In this document: one piece after another, positions 23,990 through 36,466 of the stretch
How positions within the stretch are numbered: position 1 is the first letter of the stretch
How the letters are laid out: each line of letters starts with the position of its first letter
Assembly: GCA_022419385.1 (NCBI GenBank)
Contig: JAJUBI010000002.1
Coordinates: forward strand, 3,100,001 to 3,164,000
Direction of reading: 5' to 3'
From: Paraconiothyrium sp. Pb-2020
Lineage: Eukaryota; Ascomycota; Dothideomycetes; Pleosporales; Didymosphaeriaceae
Length of the DNA: 64,000 bases
Position numbers and translations under genes: made by a program
The notes under the pieces: model-generated
What the model was told of the DNA's origin: nothing
The model's input: the letters and a program-made list of their open reading frames with translations, nothing else
Database searches by the model: none

Positions 23990-25384
23990 ATGGCTACCCC
24001 TCAATCACCATCCTCGACTCGCCTCGACCCCAGAATTCGATACTACATCCTTCGAAAGCATGGCAACACCATCGTGCCGCTCATACCCGCTGACCAGTTA
24101 CCCTTCCACTTGAAAGACTTTCCTAAGAACCTGACCCACAGAGACTTGTCCCAAGGCGGCTGGAAGTACTTGGAGGACACGTCTGAGATACCTTTCCCGC
24201 TTGCGCTGCTGAGCCCAGACGTGCAAATGTTCTTTGAGGGCAAGGCAGAACAGAATGTGCATAGTGCAGCAATGCCTGTAGAGGAAACTTTCATGGAACA
24301 GGTGTATACGAAAGAAGTGACCGCCAAAGGAACCCCGCCAACTGATGTGTCTATCTATGAAGCATCTGCCCAGAAGGTGCCAACCAAGCATACCACGAGA
24401 GAAGCGGTCCGCAACGCGCGCAAACCTACAACAATCATCATCCCCAATCATCCAACCCATAGCAAAACCAACTCCCTCACTGACAGCATGGCAGCCATCT
24501 ACACTAGAGATGCTCATCGCGTTGGCTACACTAAACACTCGTCCACCGTCAAGCGCACTGTAGCTGCGAGAGGTAAAGAAACTTGCCGCCACTGGGCTAA
24601 AAACGGCGCATGTAAGTGGACTACTACGGAAGAAGGATGCCGGTACAAACACGAACTACCACCGCTGGGGAAGCTGAAAAAGATGGCTATCAGTGAACTG
24701 CCTGGCTGCTTTCGAGAGAAAGATCAATATTCGAATGGTTCCACCCGGAACAAGGCCGGCCCGCATACAGTCCCTGAGGCTTGTGGCACATACACCACGA
24801 ATACCGCCGACGAGCCTATGCTTATGGACATGGGTGTAGACATGAGTGACATGATTCTAGTCCAAGATAATATTCGCATCGCTCCCGTAGCACAGGCTAT
24901 GTCAACACATTTGCAGACTCCATGTACTGTCGCAGAATCTTCGAAGACGGCGCGAAATCCAGGTCTAGCTCCTACATCAACATCCGCAAAGCCCGTTTCT
25001 CCTCTCCCTGTTGCTTCACCCCGAACGAAGACTTCCAAACCTACAAAGACGCGACTGAGGTCATCTAGTACATTTGCCCGTCTCAATTCTGCGACCAGGC
25101 AAGGTCATCAAAGTGCCCAGACAAAGAAAACGGAGGCCACTCATGCGACCAAACGACCCACTTTGCGCGTGGCTGACGAAGATAAAGGCAGCAACGCGAA
25201 CCCGGCAATATCATCCCTGAAGCGCAGAAGCTCTCCGAACAGGGGTTGCAACGTGCGTGTGAGACGGCCTGATCTGATACCGTGCAAGAAGACGGGCCTC
25301 GTGGTCAACGAGAAAGCAAAGATCGGAAAGACATCGTCTGGTTTTGGCAGTAGTGTTAGCGCTGTTGTTGGGGAGGGAGTCTAA
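23990..25384 (+). CDS. CCCH zinc-finger protein
   Basis: Intronless, 464 aa, ATG at 23990. One C3H1-type finger lies at about residues 199-224: CRHWAKNGAC, then C and H in GCRYKHELP, giving three Cys and one His. The N-terminus (RIRYYILRKHGNTIVPLIPADQLP) is well formed and probably a conserved region of its own. The C-terminal half is low-complexity, Lys/Arg/Thr/Ser-rich and probably disordered. CCCH fingers usually bind RNA, so a role in RNA processing or stability is plausible, but the family of the N-terminal region is not known to me. Convergent with the ABC transporter, with about 200 bp between the stop codons. Confidence 0.75.
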   Translation: MATPQSPSSTRLDPRIRYYILRKHGNTIVPLIPADQLPFHLKDFPKNLTHRDLSQGGWKYLEDTSEIPFPLALLSPDVQMFFEGKAEQNVHSAAMPVEETFMEQVYTKEVTAKGTPPTDVSIYEASAQKVPTKHTTREAVRNARKPTTIIIPNHPTHSKTNSLTDSMAAIYTRDAHRVGYTKHSSTVKRTVAARGKETCRHWAKNGACKWTTTEEGCRYKHELPPLGKLKKMAISELPGCFREKDQYSNGSTRNKAGPHTVPEACGTYTTNTADEPMLMDMGVDMSDMILVQDNIRIAPVAQAMSTHLQTPCTVAESSKTARNPGLAPTSTSAKPVSPLPVASPRTKTSKPTKTRLRSSSTFARLNSATRQGHQSAQTKKTEATHATKRPTLRVADEDKGSNANPAISSLKRRSSPNRGCNVRVRRPDLIPCKKTGLVVNEKAKIGKTSSGFGSSVSAVVGEGV

Positions 25385-25585
25385 CATATACCAGGTCGTT
25401 CCGTATGAAATGTCATGGTAGCCAGTTTCTTGTCCATGTGTTCCAGATAGACTGTCTACATAGATTATTCTACAAGAGCAAGTTTTGGGCTCAGAACATC
25501 GTGACGAACTTAATTCCTAATATAAAAATTCTCTCGCGTTATACCTGTAAATGTGTGGGTATGACATTGGCGTGGTTCCTACGAC

Positions 25586-28500
25586 CTAGCGCATGATACC
25601 CTGTTCCACACACACCGCTCTGAATACACTCCCCTCCCTCGCCATCAACGCCCGAGGCATCCCCTTCTCCACGACCCTCCCCCCGTCTAACACGACAACC
25701 TGCTCAAAGTCCATGATGCCTCTCAGCCGATGCGCGACCGCAATAATTGTGCACCCCTTCTCCACAAATTCCTCCTTGATAAGCTGCTGCATGAGCTTCT
25801 CGCTCGCGTCGTCAAGACTAGCCGTAAACTCGTCGAGGACTAGGATCTTAGGCTGTGGGCGCATGAGGAGGGTGCGTGCAAGGACAAGGAGTTGGGTCTG
25901 GCCGGGGGATAGAGTGCTGGATTTTAGAGATCGATTCAAGATGGCCGTGGTTGAGGTCGACTGGGCGAACGCGGTGAAGACAGTCCAGAGGCGGACGCTT
26001 TCTAGGACCGTGCAGAGGTCGGCATCAGTGCGGTGGGAGTCGGGGTCGAGGTTGCGCCGCAAGCTGCCGGGGAGGAGGTATGGTTGTTGTGGGAGACAGG
26101 CAATTCGCGACCGGAGGGCTTGTAGGGGGATTGAAGTGTGCGCGGTGCCGTCTATGATAATGGACCCGGAAGATGGGGTTAGGAGGCGCATGAGGACGGA
26201 AAGGGTTGAAGATTTTCCGCTGCCTGTTCGTCCGATTATGGCGCAGCTAGAGCCAGCCGGGATGCTGAAAGCGAGGTTGTTGAGTACTAGTGGAAGATCG
26301 TCACTGCGTATGTTAGCCATGGCATGGAAGGATCACAGTCAAAAGGAGATCGTACCGATACCTTGCGCTTACGTTTCTAAACTCGATGTTGCCTTGCCTT
26401 GGCCACTGATCACTCCACTCTCCATTCGGCGCATTGTCTTCAGCCGCAGTATCTTGCGAGAATGTTTTCAATCGCGCGATAGCACCTAGACTCGTCTCCA
26501 ATGTCGTCCACTCCACAATAAGTAGGTTCAATCGGTCGTTGAAGTTGAGCAGCGCAACAAGACCGACACCAATGGCGCCAGCACTACTCAAGCCTTCTAC
26601 CTGCAGTGCAAACGTAACAAGGATAGTCGCCATGGCCGTTACCACCAAGCCTAATACAAGGATAAGCCAGCGCTGGATGCAGAAGAGGAGATAGTACGGC
26701 TTCTGCGAGGTATCAAGCGTAGTAAGGAGTTTCTTTTCCCACTGAGTGGACCAACCAAGCGGGATAATCGTGTCAAGCCCATCAACGGTCTCTTGGAAGA
26801 CAGTAAAGAGCGGTGCACGAGCTTCGATCTCGAGGAGCCGCAACTGACGACTGGTGCGTAGGTAGAATTTTTGAAGATAATACAAGGCAACGAGGACGAG
26901 CGGGATGAAAGCAGCAGTGTACGAGGCGCTGATGGATAATAGGACGAAGGCGGCCAGACAATCAGCAGTTGCATGCATAGAGCGTAACGTGGCCGAGGGG
27001 ACATCGCGGTCGATATGTTGCATGTCTTGGGTGAAGCGATTGAGCGTTGTGCCAATAGAAGTTGTGTCGTGGAAAGACTGCTTCGCGCTGTCGCTCTTTC
27101 AGCACCTTATTTGAAATCGATACGACAATGTTCGCGTTGGACTCACTGAATCACCGTATCCAACAGCGTGTTATGCATATTCCTGCCAGTATCCGGGATC
27201 AGCACCATGTAGATGAACCAAATCCCGAACAAGAGGCACATAAGCCCAAGAAGAGCTGATACACCGTAGATGCCGAGGTGGAAAGCTGTTCGATCCGGTG
27301 CATCGGGATCCTGAGCAACAGATGACCATTGCTTCAACCACACAGCTTAAACGTGTCAGCCAAGGACGAAACAAAAGAAGCGAAGAACTTACTAGGAAAA
27401 TTGTCAAGCACTGCGCTTACAAGATGTGCTCCAGCAAGTAGGCCGAAGCGCCACCAGCCAGCTGATTGTATGTAGTGCTTGTACAGCGCCCAGTCACCTG
27501 TTGAGCGAGCAGTGCCCCTGATCTCGTTCTCCTCAGGCTTCGTTGTGAGAACCGCTTTTGTGTCTACTTCGTTTATATTTGCAGCGTCATCAACAGCTTC
27601 TACTAGCTGTAAAGGAGGCGAGCTAGCACCAGCTTCTGGACAAATCTCGGGTGGCGACTGTAGCTGTTCGATACGGCCGTCTAGTGTGAAGCTGAACACT
27701 GTGTCCATCAGGCGAAGTATGTTTGCTTATACGCGTCAGCGATCGGAGTTTGAAATTATCCCAAAAGAGAGGCTAGACTTACGTGAGTGCGATGCAACAA
27801 CTGCAGTACCACGAAACTCTCTCAACAACCCTTCTTTACCAAATACTGCGCGGCAGATATCCGCCGTAGTATGCGCATCCATCCCGCTCAGAATATTGTC
27901 GAGTATGAAAAATTTTTGCCTAGAGAATAGAGCTCGGGCAAGGGCCTCAAGAGACGAACTACTTAGCATGCATACTCGTTTGAGTAAGTTCGAATGGACT
28001 CACCACTCGCTGCTTCTGTCCACCACTCAGATTTGTTCCCTGACTTCCCACATCCGTCTGGTCTGCCGCTTTCAGAGTTTTGAAGTCTTCTTTAAGCGCG
28101 CAAGCATCTAACACTCTGTTGTACCACTTGTCGTCAGGCTGCGATCCACCGACTATGGCATCTCGAATCGTACCGCCGGGAAGCCACGGTGTCTGAGAGC
28201 AGTATGCGATCGACTCATCTAGTCTCTTTAAATGGTATCCATCGACCACAGGTAAGCGATTGAGGAGGCCTCTGATCAGCGTAGTCTTCCCACAGCCTGT
28301 CGGTCCAGTAATGCCGACTAATTGACATTGGTATATGTGAAGGTTAACATTACGAAGTGAGAAGCTGTTAGCATTTTTCCCAGTCTTCAAGGTGGCATTC
28401 TGTAAAGAGAAGAGTGGCCGTCCGCTGTCGTCATTAACTGGGCTCATCCGAATGTCGTCATTTCCCATAGACTCATATTCTTCCAAACTTGTCTCTGTGC

Positions 28501-30375
28501 TATCCGGCGCATCTATCACTGGCTGAACTTCGTAAAAGAACTCTTCAAGTCGTTTGAGACATCCTGCTGCTGCCGCAATTTGCGGCAATGAAGCGATGAA
28601 CCCCAGTGTCGACATCTCAAGCAGCGAAATCAACGAAAGCGATGTAAATGCCCTCTCGATGGTAAATCCTCCCTTGCCGAGGAGCACATATATGGCGAAC
28701 GTCAGTACCGGACCAGCATAAAATGGTAGGTTTGCTACCCCATGTATTAGCCTAGTAGATCAGCCCACGCTCGTGATCATCCACATACCGAGCGCGTTCA
28801 ACAAGACGGTATACCGTCTAAACACCTTAAACGCACGAATCTCCTTATCTCTCAACGCCTGAATATCTTCGAGAGTGTGCTTCGAAAACCCCATCATTTT
28901 GATAGACTTCACAGAACCCAGAACAAGGGAAGTCGCCGAAACGCGTTCCTGAGTTACTGCATTCCATTTCGCTTGTCGCGGAACCATCTGACGGGACAGA
29001 TGTACGGCGAGTCCGGAACTCACTATTTCAGTCAACAATCCTCAATCTTATCATGATGGTTTGGAAATGGCTTACGAAACGCAATCCCACACGGCACAAC
29101 CCACACAACGCCTAGCTGCCTCTGTAATAGATAGACAGCAATGCCGATCTCCACGGCACTAGCCCAAACCTCGTTATATATTGGGACAACGTTAGTAATG
29201 CCATCGACATCAACGCTCATGAGCGTGACGGGCTCTCGATCACTTAGTGCACCAGGTGCCGACCCCAGTGTGCGAGCATACAACATACCCACCAGAGCGC
29301 CGCGGATCTTCGTAACGAGCTGATATGTCTTATGTTGATAGTACGTCTTGCTAATGGCCAGTGAAAGGTACAAAAGACCAGTTGCAGTGATGAGAAGATA
29401 CCCATTACTCGGATTACGACTGTCGAACGGTATGTTGAGATGACCAATGATGGCCTGGAAGAGGAATGGTTGCGTGTAGCTCAGGATCAGCACGGCTGTT
29501 CTAGGAACCACCATAAATGCTACGTCCAGCTTAAACGCTCGGGTACACACATTTAGCAAACGGCCTTTGTCACTTTGGGATTGGAGGATATCGAGCAAGC
29601 GTTTCGACCCAAAGTCTTCTTTGATAGCCATCAAATCCATCGGCTGGAACGTCGCTCTATAGCCTCGCTTCATCAAGCCATTCAACCACCAGAAGCCTCT
29701 CCTCGCATACACGCCACTGAGAGTTTCTGGAGCCAGGGAACGGTAATCTTCCTTCAGCCATGCGAACTTGCTCTGCGCTTCTGCGAGCCAGAGGGCGAAT
29801 TTGACCGTGAAGCACACGCTAGCCGCGACACAGACAGTCGTGGGAAGTGGTCGAAGCCATAGCGTGCGTAGTTGCACTGCATCGAATATGATGCTGAAGA
29901 AGAGGTAGACGTTGATTGCATCGGAGCTTCGAGGTGATTTGACATGCTCAAGGAGAGAAAGGCTACTTAGGGCTAAGACTACGGCCGTGAGGAGAATTTG
30001 TGCTGCGATGGCGGTTTGTGAGCCAGCAGCGCCATGGGATGTTGCTGTGAAGATGAGTAGGGTGAGTTGCGCAGTGAAGAGGACCGTATATAGTAACTAT
30101 AGGATCAATTAAGATCAGTTGGTCACATCTAGAGGGGCACTAACCTGCTTTGCCATCACCAGGCGACTCCACTTCGCTTTCTTCTGCCCGCCCCAGAGCC
30201 AACGTGCTCTAAGTGGAACATAAATCAAGACTAACGCAGCGGGCAATATGCTTAATATATACCTCTCAAACAGTAAGGTGAAGTCAAACTGGACATTGTG
30301 GCCTTGAAGCACTGGACCAAATAGCTCGTCTTGCGCTGCAGTTGCGTTCGCAATTGATCTCAATGCGCCATCCAT
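25586..30375 (-). CDS. ABC-C (MRP-type) multidrug transporter
   Basis: Full-length ATP-driven exporter, probably for conjugates or toxic metabolites, in plasma or vacuolar membrane. Nine exons join in frame: 30145-30375, 29076-30096, 28789-29022, 28004-28734, 27783-27945, 27393-27725, 27147-27345, 26356-27087 and 25586-26303, giving 1453 aa, the usual ABC-C length. The start is the ATG at 30375; an N-terminal TMD0-like helix bundle precedes two membrane domains. NBD1 has Walker A GPTGCGKTT (about residue 640), signature LSGGQKQRV and Walker B KFFILDN. NBD2 has Walker A GRTGSGKSS (about 1239), signature LSPGQTQ and Walker B KILVLDE. The catalytic Glu after Walker B is Asn in NBD1 and the NBD2 signature is altered, so one of the two ATP sites should be degenerate, as is common in ABC-C proteins. 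Substrate unknown. Confidence 0.92.
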
Positions 30376-30980
30376 TTCGCATTCGTTCGGGAGATTGGAA
30401 ATTATCAAGACGCAAGAAGCACTGAATATCAAAATTAATTCGGAGAAAAGCTATCACTTGAAATGCAGCAGCTAAACGCGCGTTAGCGATTGATCTACGT
30501 TGGAAGGGCGGTATCTATACCCAGATAAGAAGGTGCTTGCCCAGGTGGCGGCTTCCTCACGGGGCGAAATAAACATCCGCACCCATGCAGTGACTGAAGG
30601 ATGGTAGGAACATTGTGACTGCTAAAAACAAGCAACAAAGTCAAGGAACCTAAGATTTCAAGACTCCTGTCTCACTACAAGCAAGGCACTAAGCTCTGGG
30701 GTTCTATTTGGATATGCAGCATATTAGGTCTGCCCGCGTTTCACAAGTGTGGTGTGCCCCTCCCTCGATAGCCTTTTATCAATGCGTATTGTACCTCATA
30801 TACTCATGTTAACGCATCTCTTCGTGATGTGACCAGAATGGCTTTATGCGGCCGAATGACTTTTCCAAGGATGCGGGGACTGCCTGGAATGTATGGAGAT
30901 GTGATGAGCTCGCTAAAATGCAAAACAAACAGATCACGATGTGAGCCACGTATCCAACACAATGTGCGTGTATACATGAC
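30376..30980. other. intergenic, no gene seen
   Basis: Upstream flank of the ABC transporter and 3' flank of the Ran-binding protein gene. No recognisable coding signal. Confidence 0.4.
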
Positions 30981-32785
30981 TTAGGCATATAAGCCCGATG
31001 TCTTCGCATCATTTACCTGCTTCCAGAGCTCGGAGGCGCGCTCTGCTTTGAGCTGTGTAGGGTCAGCCAACCTGGCCAAATGTGTGGGAAGGAGTCCATT
31101 GATTACCCTGAGCATATGTGACTCGATTTCGCCAGTAGCAGTGGGGGCAGTGAACAACAGTTTTCCATCCTTGGGCTCGTCGCCAGACGCATCGCCGAAT
31201 CTTAATTGGCTTGTTACCGCAACGTTCAACAGCAGACGATGCGTGCCGTCTGCGCGCAGCACAAACCTGGCCTTGTATGGCTCTTGCCGAGTAACGTTCA
31301 ACTTTAAGGGGCCAACACCACGCTCTTGCCATGATTTTCTCCCCTCATGATTGACAAAGGTGTAAAGTTTCGCGCGACCTGTCCAAGCAGCATCTTCATT
31401 CTCTTCGCCAGTCTCGGGTGGTCCTGCTGTCGAAAGAAGCGGTTGGCTGCTACGTCGTTCAGCTTCGTTCCCACCTTCATCTCCCTCTTGATCATCACCA
31501 GTGTCATCGTCTCCTTCTTCGTCAGATGCGGCCTTGGTTTCTGCAGCTCCGAATTCAGGGGCTGCTTTTCCCTTCAAGCCGGTGATACTACCACCGCCTC
31601 CGAAGGTAGAGAGACCAGGCTTTCCTCCAATGACGCTCCCAAACGCACTTCCGCCTAACGAGCCACTGAAAGTCGACTTTCCCATGTTAGACGCACTCAC
31701 GAACGAGGATGTACCACCTCCAAGACCAGCAAAACCGGTGGACGTGGATGTTGATGCAGCGGGCTTCGATGCGAAAGAGGACAACTTATTACCGGTTGCT
31801 GCACCGAAAGGGGAACTGGTAGCGGGTTTGCCGGCGGCTGCGAAGGGAGACGCGTTCGAGCTAGCGAATGCCCCAAAGCCGGAGCTTTTGAAAGCCGAGT
31901 CTGACGTCTGCGGTAGATCCTTTGCGGGCGCCTCACATGGTTTCGCGGAGGATTTGGGAGTCATGGCCGCAAAAGGCGATTCAGCAGAGGTATTGGAGAA
32001 AGCACTGCCAGGAGGCATCTGGCGAATTGTCAGTATCATGTTGTTACATGAGATATAGAACATACTGTGGACTTGATTTCTGCCACCTTTGATACGGGAT
32101 CAGATTCAGCACCGTCCCTCGCCCGCTTCGTGTCGCGCTCCTCTGGCTTTGCTGTTGAACTCGTTGCTTCAGAAGGCTCAGTTGCCGTATCGGCGCCAGG
32201 TGCTGTCTGCTCGAGCTTCCGTTTATTCTTGGGGCTGGTCACAGTAGCACCTTCCTTATCTGAAGCTACAGCTTCGGGAGTGGCCTGTCTACCAGGGGTA
32301 GCAGCGGTGGATGGTAGGTTTACACCGCCGTCGTTTTCGGCAATAGGAGCTATGAAACCATTCGCGTTCCTCTTCAACACCTCGGTATCAGAGCCTATAG
32401 GACTGGTAACGTCTCTTGACTTTTTACGAGCATGCCGCTCGTGTTTCTTTCCCAGCGGTTTCGCATCCTCAGCTATATCCTCGAATTCCTCTCGGCTTCG
32501 CTTGCGCCGCAGCCGACCCCGCTCGTTGTCTGATCCGGAGGTGCTAGCTTCGCCAACGTGGCCATTGACCGCAGCGTCGTTCATGAGTTGATCAGAGTTT
32601 GGTACTTCATCTACAACTGCTTGCGCATCGATGCGCGTTTCCTTCAGCTTCTCCCTCACTGGTCGGCCTTCGCTATCACTGCTCCTGTCGCTCCGCGCCG
32701 GTGAGGTGAGGTGGTCGATCTCTGGGGCGGAAGTCCGATGGTCATGTTCGAGAGGGGCTGCCGCTACACTGAGCGGCTTGTCCAT
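30981..32785 (-). CDS. YRB2: Ran-binding nuclear export cofactor, Yrb2/Hba1-like
   Basis: Nuclear protein that binds Ran-GTP and assists Crm1-dependent export. Exons 32066-32785 and 30981-32018 flank a 46-bp intron (GTATGT..GCCAG) and give 585 aa. The N-terminal 240 residues are charged, with basic stretches (KRSREEFED, KNKRK) that fit nuclear localisation. The middle is rich in FG-like motifs (SGFGAF, SPFGAA, TGFAGLGGG, SAFGS) typical of nucleoporins. An acidic run precedes the C-terminal RanBP1 domain at about residues 450-570: KLYTFVNHEGRKSWQERG, then LLLNVAVT. In yeast, Yrb2 and Nup2 share this plan; the length and a single C-terminal domain favour Yrb2/Hba1, but Nup2 is not excluded. Confidence 0.85.
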
Positions 32786-33706
32786 GGTGCGAGAGGCAGC
32801 GTGCCAGACGCAGGCGGTTACGTTGTGTCTTCGAAATGTGGAGATTGACTGGTGTTTACTGGACGGGGCTTGCCCGCTTTGAGGGGCTATGGTCGGTCGG
32901 TCGTAGTAGGAGCAGTCGCCGTTGCAAGAAAGACTCTGGCTCGGCGCGCAAACAGATATTGCCCTTGTGAGTGGATATCCGTGCGGATGAAGGGCAGTAG
33001 TGCGAGAGTGGGTGCGACAATGCTCCGCTCAGGCTGTGGCGGGAGCGCTTAGCAGCGACGACAGGAAGGGTTGTCGATGGGATGGTTGCTCGCACGGTGG
33101 AGTCAAAGGCGGTGTGTACAAATTTGCTGGCCGTGTTGCCGGGCAGGAGAGCGAGCCGAGCGGGACCGTGTGGTGGTGAAGTGAAGTGGGAGATGACGGT
33201 TCGAGCTTGGACACGCTTTGTTGGCAGCCGGCCGTTTAACTAGCTGCGCCGGCGCTTGTAGTATTCACGCGTGCAGGACCCTCACGCCGCAACGGCACGC
33301 CTGTATTGAGCGTGCAATCCAGTCAGCCTGGTGAATAGCCGTAGGTAGACGCGCAGTTGCTGTAGGCCCCTGAGTTGGTCGAACAGGGCGACGGATCTGA
33401 GAAAAAACAATGACGCGAGATCGCAAACTGTGGTGGGGCGCATTGTTTGCGGCGATTCACTCGGCGAGCCATCTCTATGGTAGCGACTGCTCGGCTTTCG
33501 AGACTTGGAGAGCACATGGGTGCTTTCAACGAGACCGAAATGGCACAGTCTTAGAATACTTTCAGTGGATGCGTAGAGATTGTTGGCCATTGTCCACTTT
33601 GCTGTTTCTAGTCGTACCTCTATTACTTTGCGCCGGTTGACCAACCTAAAGTGCCCAATGAGATCGCTCAACTTCAGCTTGGAACACACGTCTATGGCCA
33701 AAAGCG
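32786..33706. other. intergenic, no gene seen
   Basis: About 900 bp upstream of the Ran-binding gene and downstream of the YIPF6-like gene. A 183-codon minus-strand frame at 33282-33833 overlaps the real YIPF6-like exon and has no family resemblance. Confidence 0.4.
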
Positions 33707-34792
33707 CTAGCTGATGAAACAGATGCAGCCCAGCGCGATATAGAACACGAACAGAGGGTAAACGGCAATGCCAACGCGATTCCGCACAACGCCCGAACCG
33801 CCCATTATACTGACCCCCGCTGCCAGAGACCACGCGATCAGGACGAGATAGACTGGTATGCGCACCAGCATCGGTACAATTCCGGTTGCACTGAGTGCCG
33901 AAGCGATGACGAGGGGGAAGAGCGTGTAGCCGATGATGGAGACGGACTGGAAGAAGGCACTGTCGTTGTTAGTCCTTGACATGATCTCATGCATTCAGAA
34001 ACTCACATGTTGCCGCCCAGCAGCTTAATCTGCATGGTCACCACCGCCTCTCCCAACCATACCATTGCGAAAATGCCGGAAAACACTAGATCCTTCTGCT
34101 CGTCCTTTGCGCCTCTTGAGAGGAACAGGCTCAGCAACAAGCAGAAGATGAGTGGACCCCACAGATCCCAGTCGCGCAGACCTTCACTCATGCCACCCTG
34201 CAAGATAACATCCGCGTCTGGCCATCTCCCAGCAATCCCCCGGAGGCCACCACCCAGACCGTCAGCTTCTCCGCGTTCGGCAGCTCCTATGCCTCCACCT
34301 CGCTGCATGATGCCCCCTAGAAGGTATTTGGGCCACAAGACTTGCTTAAGCTTCTCCCAAATCGCCAGCAGGTCTCGCGAAAGTGTCTCCCATACTGTCT
34401 CGTCTATGGTATTCGTTGGCGCTCGACGGTCCTCGCCGCCAACAGCAGAGGTAAGGTACGACTGTGTGTTCCCTCCAGACCGTGAACCAATGTTTCCGGT
34501 CAGCGGCGCGCGGTCGGAGTTGCCTTGTATGGGGTCATCGAGGTCGTCGAGCGTTGCTATATGACGTGTCAGCTGTGAACGCCAGCTAGAATACAGCGCT
34601 ACGCCATTTGGCAAAACAATCTCCGTGAAATGCTCTCAAGGCTTCACAACCCAGGGGGCATCGCGAAGTGTTGGGCGAAATGCTGCAGGTTCGGGCAGGT
34701 ATCTCACCATCATCAGGATCAATCAGGTCCTGCTCCAGGGCATCGTTATCATAGGCATTCGCCGTCGAGGCGCTGGGCATCATAGCCGCCAT
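33707..34792 (-). CDS. Yip1-domain Golgi membrane protein, YIPF6/Yip4-like
   Basis: Multi-pass protein of the early secretory pathway that works with Rab GTPases in ER-Golgi traffic. Exons 34708-34792, 34007-34556 and 33707-33959 join in frame (introns of 151 and 47 bp) to give 295 aa. Within the poorly conserved N-terminus an acidic stretch (LIDPDDGATLDDLDDP) precedes the membrane part. The Yip1 domain holds the usual pattern: DWDLWGPLIFCLLL, GEAVVTMQIKLLGGNIAFFQSVSIIGYTLFP and three further helices. The DLWGP and YxLFP elements are the family marks; YIPF6 is favoured over Yip1/YIPF5 by the helix text, not proven. It is divergent from the GalT gene with 305 bp between start codons. Confidence 0.85.
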
Positions 34793-35097
34793 TGCTGCAA
34801 CCACTCGTAGTCGATGCGTGGGTATAGCTAGCTCGAACGGGCAGCTAGGGTGTTGAATTGATGGCGCGTAATGAGGCTCTTTCCCAACGTTGCAAGTTGG
34901 CAAGAGCTACCACTCCGGTCGGCGGGCACGATTCCGGAAGGAGCAGCGTGTCCGCACTAGGCCTGCGTCACATTCACTATATTATCCTCGCAACAGGGAC
35001 CATGTGCTTGCGACTTCTTCGGTAGTTCCGCCAGCGGCACTTTTAAATATCCCGTGCCCCCGCGTGTCGGCCTCGTGTTGGCGATTGTGTGTTTACC
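34793..35097. other. divergent promoter region
   Basis: The only space between the start codons of the YIPF6-like gene and galactose-1-phosphate uridylyltransferase, so both promoters must lie here or overlap. No clear TATA box. Confidence 0.4.
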
Positions 35098-36466
35098 ATG
35101 GGCGAACCGATACTGAACGACATCTCGCACCGCCGCTTCAATCTGCTGCGAGGCAGCTGGGTCCTGGTCTCGCCGCACCGAAACAAGCGTCCGTGGCAGT
35201 AAGTTAAGCATTCGGCAGATCATATCACCAATGCTTATAATTTCCTAGAGGGCTACAGGAAAAGCCGTCCAGAACGTCCCTCCCAGACTACGACCCAGAG
35301 GTACAGAATGCCCGTGCTGTGCCCCACCAGAATCACGGCTGACCGATCGTAGTGCTACTTGTGCCCGGGTAACACGCGGGCAAATGGCTCCAAAAACCCC
35401 AAATTCACGAAGACTTTTGTCTTTGTAAACGACTACAGCGCCGTCAAGGAAGAGCAAGAAGAGTATCATCCAGCGCAAAATCAGAGCTCCCTTGCAAGTC
35501 GACTGCTCAGAGTCGATCCAGTGACGGGAAAATGCTACGTCATCTGCTTCTCGCCTTCGCACCATCTGACACTTGCGGATATGACCCCTATTGAGATTAT
35601 TCCCATCATTGAGACCTGGACGAACCTGTACAAGGCGCACCTGGATCCGAAGTCACCGCTAGCGGGAGTTGCTAAAGCACTATCATTGCCTCCATTCTCC
35701 CAGGGCGATATTGCAGCACCAAATGCACAATATCGGTACATGCAGATCTTCGAAAACAAGGGTTCCACCATGGGCTGTTCGAATCCACATCCTCACGGTC
35801 AGATATGGACCACGACATCATTGCCGGAGGAGCCAAACATGGAACTTCAGCAACTCAGCAAGTACAGGCACGACCAAAATGGATGCCACCTACTGGTCGA
35901 CTATGCAAAGCTGGAATCGGAACAAAAGGAGCGAACAGTATTTGAAAACGAGTCGTTCTGGGCCGGTGTCCCTTACTGGGCTGTTTGGCCCTTTGAGGTC
36001 ATGATAATAAGCAGACAGCACAAGCGTGCGCTGGTCGATTTCAACAATAGAGAAAGGGAACAGCTGGCCGAAGCCATAGCGGAAATCACTCGGCGATACG
36101 ACAACCTGTTTGAAACTCAATTCCCGTACAGTAAGCCTAAGCATTTCATTCGTGTTGGGGACAAAGACTAATATCCGCAAAGGTATGGGCCTGCACCAAG
36201 CACCATTGCAAGGAACTGAAGAGGAAATCGAATCCAGTCACTTCCATATCCACTTCTACCCACCGCTCCTCCGTAGCGCAACAGTACGAAAGTTCCAGGT
36301 GGGCTACGAAATGCTAGGGGAGCCTCAGCGAGACATCACTCCAGAGCAGGCTGCAGAGCGATTACGAGCCTGTGATGAAGAGCTCTACCGCAAGAAGCTT
36401 GAGCACCTCACCAACGGTCATGCTGGAAATGTGACAAACGTAGGCCATGAGCAGCAGAAGCAGTAA
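35098..36466 (+). CDS. GAL7: galactose-1-phosphate uridylyltransferase
   Basis: Second step of the Leloir pathway: exchanges UMP between UDP-glucose and galactose-1-phosphate. Four exons, 35098-35198, 35249-35300, 35353-36130 and 36183-36466, join in frame to 404 aa with ATG at 35098. The N-terminal HRRFNLLRGSWVLVSPHR, CYLCPGNTRANG (zinc-binding pair) and the catalytic HPH in CSNPHPHGQIW (nucleotidyl-histidine) are all present. FPYSMGLHQAP, which the fourth exon completes, and SHFHIHFYPPLLRSATVRKF are equally typical. Length agrees with fungal Gal7. No other galactose gene is in the window. Confidence 0.95.
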
